NCBI RefSeq assembly: GCF_050943655.1
Contig: NZ_JBMNPQ010000001.1
Span: 25,749-89,748, forward strand
From: Peptoniphilus_A sp050943655
GTDB taxonomy: Bacteria > Bacillota > Clostridia > Tissierellales > Peptoniphilaceae
Length of the DNA: 64,000 nt
Direction of reading: 5' to 3'
Part shown: piece by piece, positions 1 through 7,483 of the stretch
How the letters are laid out: every line of letters begins with the position of its first letter
How positions within the stretch are numbered: the stretch's first letter is position 1
Position numbers and translations under genes: made by a program
Notes under the pieces: generated by a model
Database searches by the model: none
What the model saw: only the letters and a program-made list of their open reading frames with translations
What the model was told of the DNA's origin: nothing

Positions 1-795
1 ATGAAATCAACTAAACCAGTTGATGAAGTAAAGGTAATCGTGCCAGCATTCCCTGGAACAAACTCTGAATGGGACACTGCAGATGCTTTTGAATTTGCGG
101 GAGCAAAGGCAGAGGTTGTAGTGTTTAAAAATAGAGACGAAAAAGATATCGAAGAGTCTATAGAAAAACTTGCAGATAAGATTTCGGGTGCACAAATCCT
201 TGCAATACCTGGAGGATTTTCACTTGGAGATGAACCGGACGGATCAGGCAAATTTATTGCCAATGTAATCAGATCACCTAAGGTTAAAGAAGCAATTGAA
301 ACACTTCTAGGGGAAAACGACGGACTAATCCTTGGAATATGTAACGGATTCCAAGCGTTAATCAAGACTGGACTTCTACCTTTTGGCGAAATAAAAGAAA
401 TGGACGAAGACGATCCAACAATAACATTTAACTCTTGCCACAGACACATTGCAAAAGTTGTTGACACAAAACTTGTAACAACAAATTCACCATGGCTTGC
501 AAATCTTAAAGAGGGACAAACTTACAAAGTTCCAATCTCTCACGGAGAAGGAAGACTTGTGGCTAAGAAAGAAGTAATGGACAAGATTTTAGAAAATGAA
601 CAGGTGGCAGCAGTTTATACAGATGCACCAAATGGATCCCTTGAAAATGTTGAGGCAATGATTTCTGCTGATGGAAAAATCCTCGGCAAAATGGGACACA
701 GCGAAAGAATTGCAGACAATCTATTTAAGAACTTGGGTGAAATAGAAATGCAAGATATATTCACTGCAGGTGTAGAATACTTTAAAGAAGACTAA
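1..795 (+). CDS. purL: Phosphoribosylformylglycinamidine synthase, C-terminal glutaminase domain (partial)
   Basis: Glutamine amidotransferase part of FGAM synthase, step four of purine synthesis, which releases ammonia from glutamine for the synthase active site. The nucleophile is in GICNGFQ (Cys114 counted from base 1) and the His/Glu pair in GHSER (His233, Glu235), in the order seen in single-chain PurL. The frame is open at base 1 and the sequence before the amidotransferase fold resembles an interdomain linker, so I read it as the 3' end of a long fused PurL rather than a free PurQ; the ATG at base 1 is probably internal. The end (AGVEYF) is typical of clostridial PurL. A type-B hairpin repeat begins 16 bp after the stop and could act as terminator. 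A separate purQ cannot be excluded without upstream sequence. Confidence 0.85.
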   Translation: MKSTKPVDEVKVIVPAFPGTNSEWDTADAFEFAGAKAEVVVFKNRDEKDIEESIEKLADKISGAQILAIPGGFSLGDEPDGSGKFIANVIRSPKVKEAIETLLGENDGLILGICNGFQALIKTGLLPFGEIKEMDEDDPTITFNSCHRHIAKVVDTKLVTTNSPWLANLKEGQTYKVPISHGEGRLVAKKEVMDKILENEQVAAVYTDAPNGSLENVEAMISADGKILGKMGHSERIADNLFKNLGEIEMQDIFTAGVEYFKED

Positions 796-810
796 AATGA
801 ATAATTAAGC

Positions 811-893
811 AAACGAAAAAAGGTATGATGCGAGACACGCTCGAGGCCGCTCGGCCAAGCTAATGGTCTCTGCATCATATCCTTTTTTCTATT
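811..893 (+). repeat. Type-B hairpin repeat, copy 1 (type 1)
   Basis: Outer arms AAAAAAGGTATGATG and CATCATATCCTTTTTT pair and continue inward through GCGAGAC with GTCTCTGC; a small inner hairpin GGCC-GCTC-GGCC sits near the tip. T-runs follow the stem on both strands, so it could terminate transcription in both directions. It lies directly after purL. Confidence 0.8.
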
Positions 894-1068
894 CACAAAG
901 AATTTAAAAAGCTTTGGAAAAACCTTGCATTGCACAAGTCATAACCCCAACACTCGTCATCCCGAGCTTGTCGAGGGATCTGTACCTTAAGGAGAAACAG
1001 CCTAATCGTCTTGAATATAAAACCTTAAGGAGAACTGCAAAATAAAAATAAATAATAAAAAATTAAGC

Positions 1069-1149
1069 AAACGAAAAAAGGTATGATGCGAGACACGCTC
1101 AAGGCCGCTAGGCCAAGTACCGTTCCCCTGACATATCCTTTTTTCTATT
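1069..1149 (+). repeat. Type-B hairpin repeat, copy 2 (chimeric)
   Basis: The left half matches type 1 (GATGCGAGACACGCTC) but the right half matches type 2 (GTTCCCCTGACATATCC). The outer A/T-rich stem remains, but neither inner stem can form: the GTCTC partner and the GTCAGGGG partner are both missing. This indicates recombination between the two types. Confidence 0.75.
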
Positions 1150-1429
1150 CATAAAGAATTTAGAAAGCTTTGGAAAAATCTTGCATTGCACAAGTCATAA
1201 CCCCTACACTCGTCATTCTGAGCGAGCATGAAATGTGAGTCGCCGTGTACCCGGAAGGGTGAAGAATCTGCACCTTGTGGAGAAACAGCTTAATCGTCTT
1301 GAATAGAAAACCTCCACATCCGTCATCCCGAGCGAGCAGAGCGAGTCGAGGGATCTGCAAAGTGATCAAGCGAGACCTTATCGTCTTAAAGCAAAAGCAC
1401 TACGGAGAAAAGCAAAATAAAAATCAAAC

Positions 1430-1510
1430 AAACGAAAAAAGGTATGATGCGAGACACGCTCGAGGCCGCTCGGCCAAGCTAATGGTCTCTGCATCATATC
1501 CTTTTTTCTA
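1430..1510 (+). repeat. Type-B hairpin repeat, copy 3 (type 1)
   Basis: Virtually identical to copy 1, including the GGCCGCTCGGCC tip and the GAGAC/GTCTC inner stem. It starts the third composite unit of repeat region 1. Confidence 0.8.
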
Positions 1511-1817
1511 TTCATAAAGAATTTAGAAGGCTTTGGAAAAACCTTGCATTGCACAAGTCATAACACCTACACTCGTCATTCTGAGCGAGCATGAAATGTG
1601 AGTCGCCGTGTACCCGGAAGGGTGAAGAATCTGCACCTTGTGGAGAAACAGCTTAATCGTCTTGAATAGAAAACCTCCTCCCGTCATTCTTAGCGTCATC
1701 CCATCCACCGTCATCCCGAGCGAGCAGAGCGAGTCGAGGGATCTGCAAAGTGATCAAGCGAGACCTTATCGTCTTAAAGCAAAAGCACTACGGAGAAAAG
1801 CAAAATAAAAATCAAAC

Positions 1818-1899
1818 AAACGAAAAAAAGTATGATGGGAGACACGCTCGAGGTCGCTCGGCCAAGCTAATGGTCTCTGCATCATATCCTTTTTTCTAT
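1818..1899 (+). repeat. Type-B hairpin repeat, copy 4 (type 1, diverged)
   Basis: Same layout as copies 1 and 3 with point changes: TATGATGGGAGAC on the left arm and GGTCGCTCGGCC at the tip, which weakens the stem. Confidence 0.75.
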
Positions 1900-2096
1900 T
1901 CATAAAGAACTTAGAAAGCTTTGGAAAAACCTCGCATTGTACAAGTCATACCTCTACACTCGTCATTCTGAGCGAGCGTGAAATGCGAGTCGCCGTGTAC
2001 CCGGAAGGGTGAAGAATCTGCACCTTGTGGAGAAACAACCTAATCGTCTTGAATAGAAAACCTCCACATCCGTCATCCCGAGCCAGCCCCCACACC

Positions 2097-2290
2097 GTCA
2101 TCCAGAGCGAGCAAAGCGAGTCGAGGGATCTGTACCTTCTCAGCAAGAAGCATAAGCGTCTTAACAAGAAAACTTTAAGGAGTAAATACTCCAAATCATA
2201 ACTTAGTAAAGACAATAACACATCGCTTAACCACCCTACAGATCCTTCGACTCCGCCTCATGCTTCGCATTCAGCTCCGCTCAGGATGAC
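2097..2290. repeat. Family-A long inverted element (MITE-like)
   Basis: Starts GTCATCCAGAGCGAGC and ends with the complementary GCTCAGGATGAC. Inside, GGGATCTGTA pairs with TACAGATCC, and GTCTTAACAAG with CTTAGTAAAGAC around a GGAGTAAATACTCC centre. The whole element folds as one imperfect hairpin of about 190 nt with no coding capacity. Confidence 0.7.
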
Positions 2291-2416
2291 GTTGGAAGGG
2301 GATGCCTTCTCAGTATCATCTTGAAATTATCTGGACTATTTAAAATTTCTATTCATAAAGAATTTAGAAAGCATTAGGCACAATCGAGACTTACACGATT
2401 CACAACCACAACACTT

Positions 2417-2628
2417 GTCATCCCGAGCGAGCAAAGCGAGTCGAGGGATCTGTAACTTCTCAGCAAGAAACCTAAGCGTCTTAACAAGAAAACTTTAAGG
2501 AGTAAATACTCCTAAGCATAACTTAGTAAAGACAACAACACATCGCTCGGCCACCCTACAGATCCTTCACCCTACCGGGTACACGGCGATTCGCCTCATG
2601 CTTCGCATTCAGCTCCGCTCAGGATGAC
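2417..2628. repeat. Family-A long inverted element (MITE-like), second copy
   Basis: Closely matches the 2097-2290 element in arms and centre but carries a different insert in its right arm (CCCTACCGGGTACACGG, itself palindromic). Both copies are followed by GTTGGAAGGGGATG and a similar A/T-rich tail, so element and flank were duplicated together. Confidence 0.7.
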
Positions 2629-2774
2629 GTTGGAAGGGGATGCTTTCTCAGTATCGTCTTGAAATTATCTGCACTAATTAAATTTTCTATTGATAAGAAT
2701 TTAAAAATTTTTAGGCCAGTTATAATTAAACTCACAAAAACCACACTCTTAAGAAAACTTCAAAATAAAAAAGT

Positions 2775-2834
2775 TGTAAAAATTCGTACAATATAATGAC
2801 AATGTATTGACAACGCACCAAAAAAGAATATAAT
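2775..2834 (+). promoter_or_regulatory. Promoter and possible operator of the antitoxin gene
   Basis: TTGACA (2807-2812), 16-bp spacer, TATAAT (2829-2834), a near-consensus sigma-A promoter 30 bp before the start codon. Just upstream, TTGTA and TACAA (2775-2792) form a small inverted repeat that could be an autoregulatory operator; that role is inferred. Confidence 0.7.
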
Positions 2835-2864
2835 AAGACTATACTAAATTTAAGGAGTAAAAAA

Positions 2865-3152
2865 ATGGCAAACACAAATACTAGTACTAGTACAAATTTA
2901 AACATTAGGGTAGATGCAGATGTTAAGGAACAATCTGAAGAAATTTTTGCAAAGTTGGGACTTAATATGACAACTGCAGTTAATATGTTTTTGAGAACTG
3001 TAATTAGAGAAAAGGGAATTCCTTTTGATTTATCTCTTGCTGAGCCAACTGAACAAGCTGTTAAGGCATTTGTTGCTGGCAAAAAAGTTGCAAGAAGTGA
3101 AATGAAAGGTCATTCAGACATAGAAGATTTAATAAGATCATTAAATGAGTAA
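2865..3152 (+). CDS. RelB/DinJ-family antitoxin, no adjacent toxin
   Basis: 95 aa. Residues about 12-55 match the RelB/DinJ ribbon-helix-helix region: a short beta strand (NLNIRVD), then helices with the typical GLNMTTAVNMFL and REKGIPFD pieces. Family members bind DNA as dimers and neutralise a RelE/YafQ-type RNase through their C-terminus. Start ATG follows AAGGAG. The next gene is convergent, and no toxin ORF lies in the 135 bp downstream or in the repeat region upstream, so this is an orphan antitoxin, possibly a remnant or acting on a distant toxin. Position next to a repeat array fits a mobile or decaying locus. Confidence 0.8.
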   Translation: MANTNTSTSTNLNIRVDADVKEQSEEIFAKLGLNMTTAVNMFLRTVIREKGIPFDLSLAEPTEQAVKAFVAGKKVARSEMKGHSDIEDLIRSLNE

Positions 3153-3235
3153 TAAAAATTAATACCTTCCTTAAGATTTTTATCACTAACAACCAATTAT
3201 TTGGAAAAGAACTTATTTAATTAAAAAAGTTAACC

Positions 3236-3270
3236 AAAAAGGCCTTGAGCACAAACTCAAAGCCTTTTTT
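3236..3270. terminator. Bidirectional terminator
   Basis: AAAAAGGCCTTGAG pairs with CTCAAAGCCTTTTTT (one internal mismatch), with T-runs on both strands. It separates the antitoxin gene (plus) from the anti-sigma-like gene (minus). Confidence 0.8.
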
Positions 3271-3287
3271 CTTTATTGCTTATTTTC

Positions 3288-4082
3288 TTATTTTACAAAT
3301 TCTTGTCCCATTTCGAATAATTCGTTGGCATCTACTTTTTCACTTGCCATTATTTCATATCTGATACCATCGATATCAAATATTATGTGATTAGTTATGC
3401 ATTCTTCTCTTTCTTGAGATGATCCTCCAATTCCAACGTTAAAGAATGGGTCGTTTTCTTTTCTTTCTCTCTCTTCTGGTGTCATGTCGTCTTCACTTGC
3501 TAAAAACAAATTGTGAAGTTGGAAATAATAGAACTTAACTCCATTGTATTCTCTTATTTCTTGATACTCATTTTCGACAAGTTCTTCATGAACTTGTTGT
3601 AATTTGTCAGTATCTAGAGTAACAATGTCATTATTTTCATTCTTGTAATCTACGCTAACAGATTTTCTCTTGTTTTGCTCATTGTTATCTTCATCTACAT
3701 CAGCAAGGTCAACAATTCTAATTCCATCAAATTTGTATTCTCCAAGTTTTTCTGGAATTATTGCATCAAATCCTGCCTTTTTTTCTGCTTTTGTTGTATC
3801 TTCATATGATGTGTAGTTGTAGAATGATGATGAAGATGAAATTATTCCAGTAGATTTTCCAATGGCAAACACTCCGCCACAAAGTACAACTGCTGCTGCA
3901 AGTACTACACCAATTTTAGATTTTTTCATTTTAAACTCTCCTCTTCCTGAATTTCTATCTAGGTTCTTTATCTCGCTGTCGATTTTGTCTTTAAGAGAAT
4001 CGGAAGGGAAAGTATTTTCGACACTTCTATTTAATTCTTCTCTAAGTTTATTATCAAAACTTTGATTCCAATCTTTTTTCAT
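3288..4082 (-). CDS. Membrane-anchored anti-sigma-like protein
   Basis: 264 aa from the ATG at 4082, chosen because AAAGGGAGGGT lies six bases before it; an ATG at 4100 has no such site. A charged N-terminal region (about 1-50) should be cytoplasmic, followed by one membrane segment (about 56-75, IGVVLAAAVVLCGGVFAIG) and an extracellular domain of about 185 aa, acidic and without a motif I recognise. It overlaps the end of the ECF sigma gene by 29 bp. Gene order, topology and overlap are those of a sigma/anti-sigma pair, so I infer that it holds the sigma factor at the membrane. There is no zinc-type HxxxCxxC motif, so it is not a ZAS-type anti-sigma factor. The inducing signal is not visible. 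Confidence 0.65.
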   Translation of the reverse strand: MKKDWNQSFDNKLREELNRSVENTFPSDSLKDKIDSEIKNLDRNSGRGEFKMKKSKIGVVLAAAVVLCGGVFAIGKSTGIISSSSSFYNYTSYEDTTKAEKKAGFDAIIPEKLGEYKFDGIRIVDLADVDEDNNEQNKRKSVSVDYKNENNDIVTLDTDKLQQVHEELVENEYQEIREYNGVKFYYFQLHNLFLASEDDMTPEERERKENDPFFNVGIGGSSQEREECITNHIIFDIDGIRYEIMASEKVDANELFEMGQEFVK

Positions 4083-4635
4083 AAATACCCTCCCTTTCAA
4101 TTAAAAAAGATTCATTTGAATGTTCTAATTCTTTTTTTAAAACTTTTCTGGCCTTAAAGAGTCTTGACTTGACTGTTCCTTCAAAAACTCCAAGGGCCGA
4201 TGCAATTTCTTTTATCGTAAGATCATTGTAGTAAAAAAGAACGATGACTTCGCGCTGCTTCTTATTTAGACTCATTAGAGCATCTTGTATTTCACTCTTA
4301 ACTACAAACTCGTCTTCAATTGTATAAGTCTCTTTATCTACTTTAAGCTGAATTTCTTCATCGGGAAGTTCCCTCTTTTTATTTTTATATTTTTTGTAAG
4401 CAGAATTTTTTAAGATCGAAAACATCCAGGGCTTTAATTTGTCGGGATCTTTTAGAGACTTAATGTTTACATAAATGGAAACGAAGGCGTCTTGAGTGAC
4501 ATCCTCTGCATCGTAGGAATTTCCAAGTATTAGATAAGCTGTGCGAAATAACATTAAGTAATACTTATCATAAAGCTCATCAAAAGAATTTTTGTCGCCG
4601 GCCTTTATTCCTTCAATTATTTTGCTGCCATCCAT
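4054..4635 (-). CDS. ECF-type RNA polymerase sigma factor
   Basis: 193 aa from the ATG at 4635, preceded by GGAGGTGGTAAAA; an in-frame ATG at 4659 lacks a site. Region 2 spans about residues 15-75 (FDELYDKYY, DAEDVTQDAFVSIY) and region 4 about 120-172 (NKKQREVIVLFYYNDLTIKE, then the helix-turn-helix with EGTVKSRLFKARK). No region 3, as in ECF sigma factors (group 4). Probably autoregulated: on the minus strand TGAACTTTT (near 4691) lies 16-17 bp before CTTATATA, resembling an ECF promoter, but this is weak evidence. Its stop overlaps the anti-sigma-like gene, implying translational coupling. Regulon unknown. Confidence 0.9.
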   Translation of the reverse strand: MDGSKIIEGIKAGDKNSFDELYDKYYLMLFRTAYLILGNSYDAEDVTQDAFVSIYVNIKSLKDPDKLKPWMFSILKNSAYKKYKNKKRELPDEEIQLKVDKETYTIEDEFVVKSEIQDALMSLNKKQREVIVLFYYNDLTIKEIASALGVFEGTVKSRLFKARKVLKKELEHSNESFLIEREGIYEKRLESKF

Positions 4636-4723
4636 TTTTACCACCTCCATCAGATGCATCTATATATAAGAGCCTTTGGGGAAGAGAAAAGTTCATTTAT
4701 TTTAAAAATTTTTAAAAATTATG

Positions 4724-4751
4724 TAAAAAATAAGGTAGCCAAAGCTACCTT
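4724..4751 (-). terminator. Terminator-like hairpin upstream of the TlpA-like gene end
   Basis: AAGGTAGC/GCTACCTT with a CAAA loop; on the minus strand it is followed by TTATTTTTTAC. It lies just past the stop of the minus-strand TlpA-like gene and would keep that transcript out of the sigma operon. Confidence 0.75.
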
Positions 4752-4758
4752 TAAAATT

Positions 4759-5349
4759 TTATTTATTTTCTTCTAATACATGAGAAATTGTCGCATCCCA
4801 TGTTTCAAAATTCATCGCACCGACGAATCCTCCAAGAACTACGCCGTCTTTGTCGACTATTAAAGTTGTTGGAATAACTGAAACTTTTGCCATATAGTCG
4901 TCCATTGTTGGGTTTGGCATAATATTTGTGTAAGTCACACCTTTTTTGTCCAAAATATTTAATGCTTCTTCAACATTTGTGTCGAGAGTTGCATTTGTAT
5001 CAGACACGACGCCCAAAAAGTTCATGTCGTTTTTGTATTTTTGGTGTAGCTTTTCAAGATCTTCCATCTCTTCTATACATGGTGTGCAAAATGTTCCCCA
5101 AATGTTTACAAATGTGAGAGGCTTCTTGCCATAAAAATCTTTTGAGTCTACCATGTCGCCAGTTTTTATATCAAGAGTTTGGAAATTAAAATCGTTAAGT
5201 CCAACATCTTGCATCTTAGTTGCCTCTGCCATATTTTCTGCATTTCCTTTATTATTTGTATTTGCTTCGTTAGTTTCATTTTTTTTGCCACAAGAAGCAA
5301 GTGTAAGTACTAAAGTAAATGCGAGCATTATTTTTAAAAACTTTTTCAT
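4759..5349 (-). CDS. TlpA/ResA-like thiol-disulfide oxidoreductase lipoprotein
   Basis: 196 aa. Signal peptide with lipobox LASC (Cys20), so anchored to the outside of the membrane. Residues about 55-190 form a thioredoxin fold of the TlpA/AhpC-Redoxin type: FVNIWGTFCTPC with the redox pair Cys88 and Cys91, and a cis-proline loop in VIPTT. Such proteins reduce or oxidise extracytoplasmic protein thiols; the redox partner is usually a CcdA-type membrane protein, not found here. Start follows GAAGGTGATAAT. Monocistronic, with its own terminator, divergent from the riboswitch-controlled queuosine-type genes. Confidence 0.85.
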   Translation of the reverse strand: MKKFLKIMLAFTLVLTLASCGKKNETNEANTNNKGNAENMAEATKMQDVGLNDFNFQTLDIKTGDMVDSKDFYGKKPLTFVNIWGTFCTPCIEEMEDLEKLHQKYKNDMNFLGVVSDTNATLDTNVEEALNILDKKGVTYTNIMPNPTMDDYMAKVSVIPTTLIVDKDGVVLGGFVGAMNFETWDATISHVLEENK

Positions 5350-5395
5350 ATTATCACCTTCTATTTTAGTTTAATTATACAAAAAATGCCAAGTC

Positions 5396-5424
5396 TTGTC
5401 TAATTAAATGAAATATTATATAAT
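5396..5424 (+). promoter_or_regulatory. Promoter of the preQ1 riboswitch operon
   Basis: TTGTCT (5396-5401), 17-bp spacer, TATAAT (5419-5424). The predicted start point is about 5431, immediately before the riboswitch aptamer. Confidence 0.7.
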
Positions 5425-5431
5425 TAACGAT

Positions 5432-5495
5432 ACTTGTTCGAGAACTCCAAGTATAAAAAACTAATCAGTTCTCCAAATTTAATGGAGGTTTTTTT
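5432..5495 (+). promoter_or_regulatory. preQ1-I riboswitch with a mutually exclusive expression platform
   Basis: Aptamer 5432-5464: P1 arms ACTTG (5432-5436) and CAAGT (5448-5452), an 11-nt loop starting TTC, and the class-I tail ATAAAAAACTAA that forms the H-type pseudoknot. The platform is clear: GAGAACT in the aptamer loop (5440-5446) is perfectly complementary to AGTTCTC (5467-5473), while CTCCA (5471-5475) can instead pair with TGGAG (5483-5487), which contains the ribosome-binding site and is followed by seven T. Ligand binding should free CTCCA to bury the site, and perhaps terminate transcription, repressing the nucleoside hydrolase and transporter genes when preQ1 is plentiful. Confidence 0.85.
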
Positions 5496-6443
5496 ATGAA
5501 AAAAATTATTATTGACGCCGATCCTGGCATTGACGATTCTATTGCAATAATGCTTGCAGCAGGTCTTTCTCACTTTGACATTTTGGGTATAACTATAGTA
5601 TCTGGAAATGTATGTGTTGATAAGGGCGCTGTAAATGCTCTTAGACTTTCAAAATTTTTAAAGAAAGATTTCAATATTTACAAATCAAATCCAAATCCCC
5701 TTGTAAAAGAATTAATAAACGCTGAAGACACTCACGGTGAAGACGGCCTTGGCGAAACTTATCTTCCTTATGAAGATAGAGAAGTTAAGGACGGTGCAGT
5801 TGACTTTATTATAGAAAATTTAAAAAAAGATGAAGTTACAATTTTTGCACTTGGACCGCTTACAAATATTGCAAGGGCAATGGAAAAAGATATTGACGCC
5901 TTTAAATGTGCAAGAATTATTTCTATGGGAGGAAACTTCAAATCCTTTGGAAACATGAGTCCCGTTTCAGAATTTAATTACTATGTAGACCCAGAAGCGG
6001 CAGATTATGTAATTCAAAATTCACCGAACCCAATTGAAATAATTCCGCTAGATGTCACGAGAAAATTTGTGCTGACTCCAAATATTATAGCTCTCATGAA
6101 AAGCATTAATAAAGACGTTGCAGACTTTTTAGAAAACATCACTAATTTTTATATGGATTTTCACCTAAAATATGAAAATATAATCGGTTCAGTGATAAAC
6201 GACCCACTGGTAATTATGGCACACGAATTTCCAGAATACTTTGCAAAAGAAAAATATCACGCCGATGTAGTATGTGACGGGAAAGCTCGAGGCATGCTCA
6301 TGGTAGATGAAAAGGACTTTTTAAAGAAAGAGAAAAACATTATTTTATATAGAGATATAAAAACTTTCCCAGTTTGGAAAAACTTTATAGAGATACTGAC
6401 AGCTGGAGAAGTGGATGAAGAGATGTTGGAGAGAATATTATGA
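5496..6443 (+). CDS. Nucleoside hydrolase, probable queuosine hydrolase (QueK-like)
   Basis: 315 aa, full length for the inosine/uridine-preferring nucleoside hydrolase family. The calcium-binding aspartate cluster is DADPGIDDS (residues 7-15, with D9, D13 and D14); GPLTNIARA near residue 120 and the C-terminal ND (GSVINDPL) complete the family pattern. The fold hydrolyses the N-glycosidic bond of ribonucleosides. Substrate inference comes from regulation: the gene sits directly under a preQ1-I riboswitch and overlaps an ECF transporter S-component gene by 4 bp. In Clostridia such hydrolases (QueK) release queuine base from salvaged queuosine. A general pyrimidine nucleoside hydrolase would be the alternative, but riboswitch control would then be hard to explain. 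Confidence 0.8.
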   Translation: MKKIIIDADPGIDDSIAIMLAAGLSHFDILGITIVSGNVCVDKGAVNALRLSKFLKKDFNIYKSNPNPLVKELINAEDTHGEDGLGETYLPYEDREVKDGAVDFIIENLKKDEVTIFALGPLTNIARAMEKDIDAFKCARIISMGGNFKSFGNMSPVSEFNYYVDPEAADYVIQNSPNPIEIIPLDVTRKFVLTPNIIALMKSINKDVADFLENITNFYMDFHLKYENIIGSVINDPLVIMAHEFPEYFAKEKYHADVVCDGKARGMLMVDEKDFLKKEKNIILYRDIKTFPVWKNFIEILTAGEVDEEMLERIL

Positions 6444-7006
6444 AAATAAATTCTAGAAAACTTACAATACTTGCAATGTGTATTGCCATAAACCTTGTAG
6501 GTGCGTGGATTGCACTTATTTTTAAACTGCCAATTTATCTAGACTCAATTGGAACAATAATGGCGGGATTTTCCTTTGGACCTGGCTTTGGCATAATTAC
6601 GGGAGTAATAACGTCCTTTGTAAACATGTTGGGCGACCCAATAGCGATATATTTTCTTCCAACTCAGTTAATAGTTGGTTACATTGCAGGAGCAGTGACA
6701 GTGCTTAAAGAAAAAAATTCCTACAAAAAAATATATCAAGCATTTATAATGTCAATCCCAGCTGCAATATCATCAGCACTAATAGCGACATATGTATTTG
6801 GGACGGTTACAACAGCAGGATCAAGCTATATCGTGCAGTTCTTGAGGGCGACACTTAACATGAGCGACTTCCTTATAGTATTCATCGTTCAAATAGTTAC
6901 AGATTATGCCGACAAATTTATTGGAATATTTTTGGTAGCAAAGATTTATAATATGGAAGCCTTTCAAAAAATACTTGAGAGGGATAGATATAGACTAAAA
7001 AAATAA
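6440..7006 (+). CDS. ECF transporter S component, predicted queuosine/queuine uptake (QrtT-like)
   Basis: 188 aa integral membrane protein with about six hydrophobic segments. It has the ECF substrate-binding (S) subunit layout: a basic N-terminus (KINSRKLTILAMCIAINLVG), a glycine-rich loop (AGFSFGPGFGIITG) and a final helix ending in basic residues. S components bind the vitamin-like ligand and use shared ECF-A, A' and T subunits encoded elsewhere. The ATGA overlap with the nucleoside hydrolase gene and the shared preQ1-I riboswitch point to uptake of queuosine or queuine for tRNA modification, as proposed for riboswitch-linked QrtT/QueT families. The substrate is inferred, not visible in sequence. 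Confidence 0.75.
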   Translation: MKINSRKLTILAMCIAINLVGAWIALIFKLPIYLDSIGTIMAGFSFGPGFGIITGVITSFVNMLGDPIAIYFLPTQLIVGYIAGAVTVLKEKNSYKKIYQAFIMSIPAAISSALIATYVFGTVTTAGSSYIVQFLRATLNMSDFLIVFIVQIVTDYADKFIGIFLVAKIYNMEAFQKILERDRYRLKK

Positions 7007-7019
7007 ATATTGGATTAAG

Positions 7020-7058
7020 AGGTATGCAAGATAGATTAATTTTGCATATCTTTTTTTT
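7020..7058 (+). terminator. Terminator of the queuosine-salvage operon
   Basis: AGGTATGCAA pairs with TTGCATATCT around a short loop and is followed by eight T. It lies 14 bp after the transporter stop codon. Confidence 0.85.
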
Positions 7059-7130
7059 ATAAAACATCTAAATTTAAAAATAATGATTAGAATAATCTAA
7101 CTTCATATTAATTATAAAATAGCGCCACAA

Positions 7131-7243
7131 AATAAAAACTGCTTAGTTTATCAACCAAGCAGTGTCTCTAAAAATAAGAAAACCGAATCATCGACTCGGC
7201 TTTACAAAAGGAAATTAATTAAAAAAAGTGTATTAAATAATCT
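7131..7243 (-). ncRNA. Candidate small RNA on the minus strand
   Basis: The 477-bp gap before the DnaJ-like gene has no ORF, but its minus strand holds a complete small transcription unit. Promoter: TTGTTT (7278-7273), 17-bp spacer, extended TGC-TAAAAT (7255-7250). About 45-60 nt later comes CCGAGTC-GAT-GATTCGG followed by TTTTCTTATTTTT (7199-7183), then a second hairpin CTGCTTGG...AAGCAG followed by TTTTTATTTT (7162-7139). No reading frame of note lies between, and the RNA would contain a pyrimidine stretch TTTCCTTTT. Predicted from signals only; no family recognised. Confidence 0.35.
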
Positions 7244-7378
7244 GTTACTATTTTAGCATAATAATACAATGAAAACAAGTAAAAAATAATTAATTATTTG
7301 CAATTTAAAAATCTAACTTTTGTCTAAATTCGTGTAATTTTAAAAAATAGAGGTATTAATTTAATTAGTAAAAAAATT

Positions 7379-7459
7379 TTAGCAGAGGACTTGAAAGAGT
7401 GCTAATAATGATGTATAATAATGATAGTCAAAGAACGTCAAAGTTAATTATTCTTTGAC
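7379..7459 (+). promoter_or_regulatory. Heat-shock promoter with CtsR box and CIRCE-like repeat
   Basis: Promoter TTGAAA (7391-7396), 17-bp spacer, TATAAT (7414-7419). A CtsR-type tandem heptad, AGTCAAA-GAA-CGTCAAA (7426-7442), covers the expected start point, with an inverted TTTGAC at 7454-7459. Overlapping the -35 is TTAGCAGAG-N9-GAGTGCTAA (7379-7405): the right half is a perfect CIRCE arm with the right spacing, but the left arm matches only 6 of 9. CtsR control is well supported; HrcA control is doubtful. Confidence 0.8.
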
Positions 7460-7483
7460 AAATAACCGTGAGGAGGAAGTTAT

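Larger units (their letters stand above)
811..2690. repeat. Repeat region 1: tandem composite of two palindromic repeat families
   Basis: No credible gene in about 2 kb. The first half is a head-to-tail array of a composite unit starting at 811, 1069, 1430 and 1818 (spacings about 258, 361 and 388 bp). Each unit has a type-B hairpin, then a shared tail (AAAGCTTTGGAAAAACCTTG and following), then family-A elements with GTCATCC-type starts and GGATCTG cores. The second half has two larger family-A inverted elements (2097-2290 and 2417-2628), themselves direct repeats about 325 bp apart with the same 3' flank. Short open frames here only follow the repeats. No transposase and no CRISPR-like regular spacing. 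Confidence 0.85.

Noticed and set aside
1275..2221. Several 60-90 aa open frames on both strands in repeat region 1
   Set aside because: They track the repeats and recur with them, lack ribosome-binding sites and have no protein-like composition. I read them as non-coding repeat DNA.
811..2690. Possible CRISPR array because of repeated units
   Set aside because: Units are 250-390 bp, not 25-40 bp repeats with unique spacers; spacing is irregular and no cas genes are present.
7379..7405. A full CIRCE/HrcA operator before the DnaJ-like gene
   Set aside because: Only the right arm is perfect; the left arm has 6 of 9 matches. I keep it as CIRCE-like and rely on the CtsR box.
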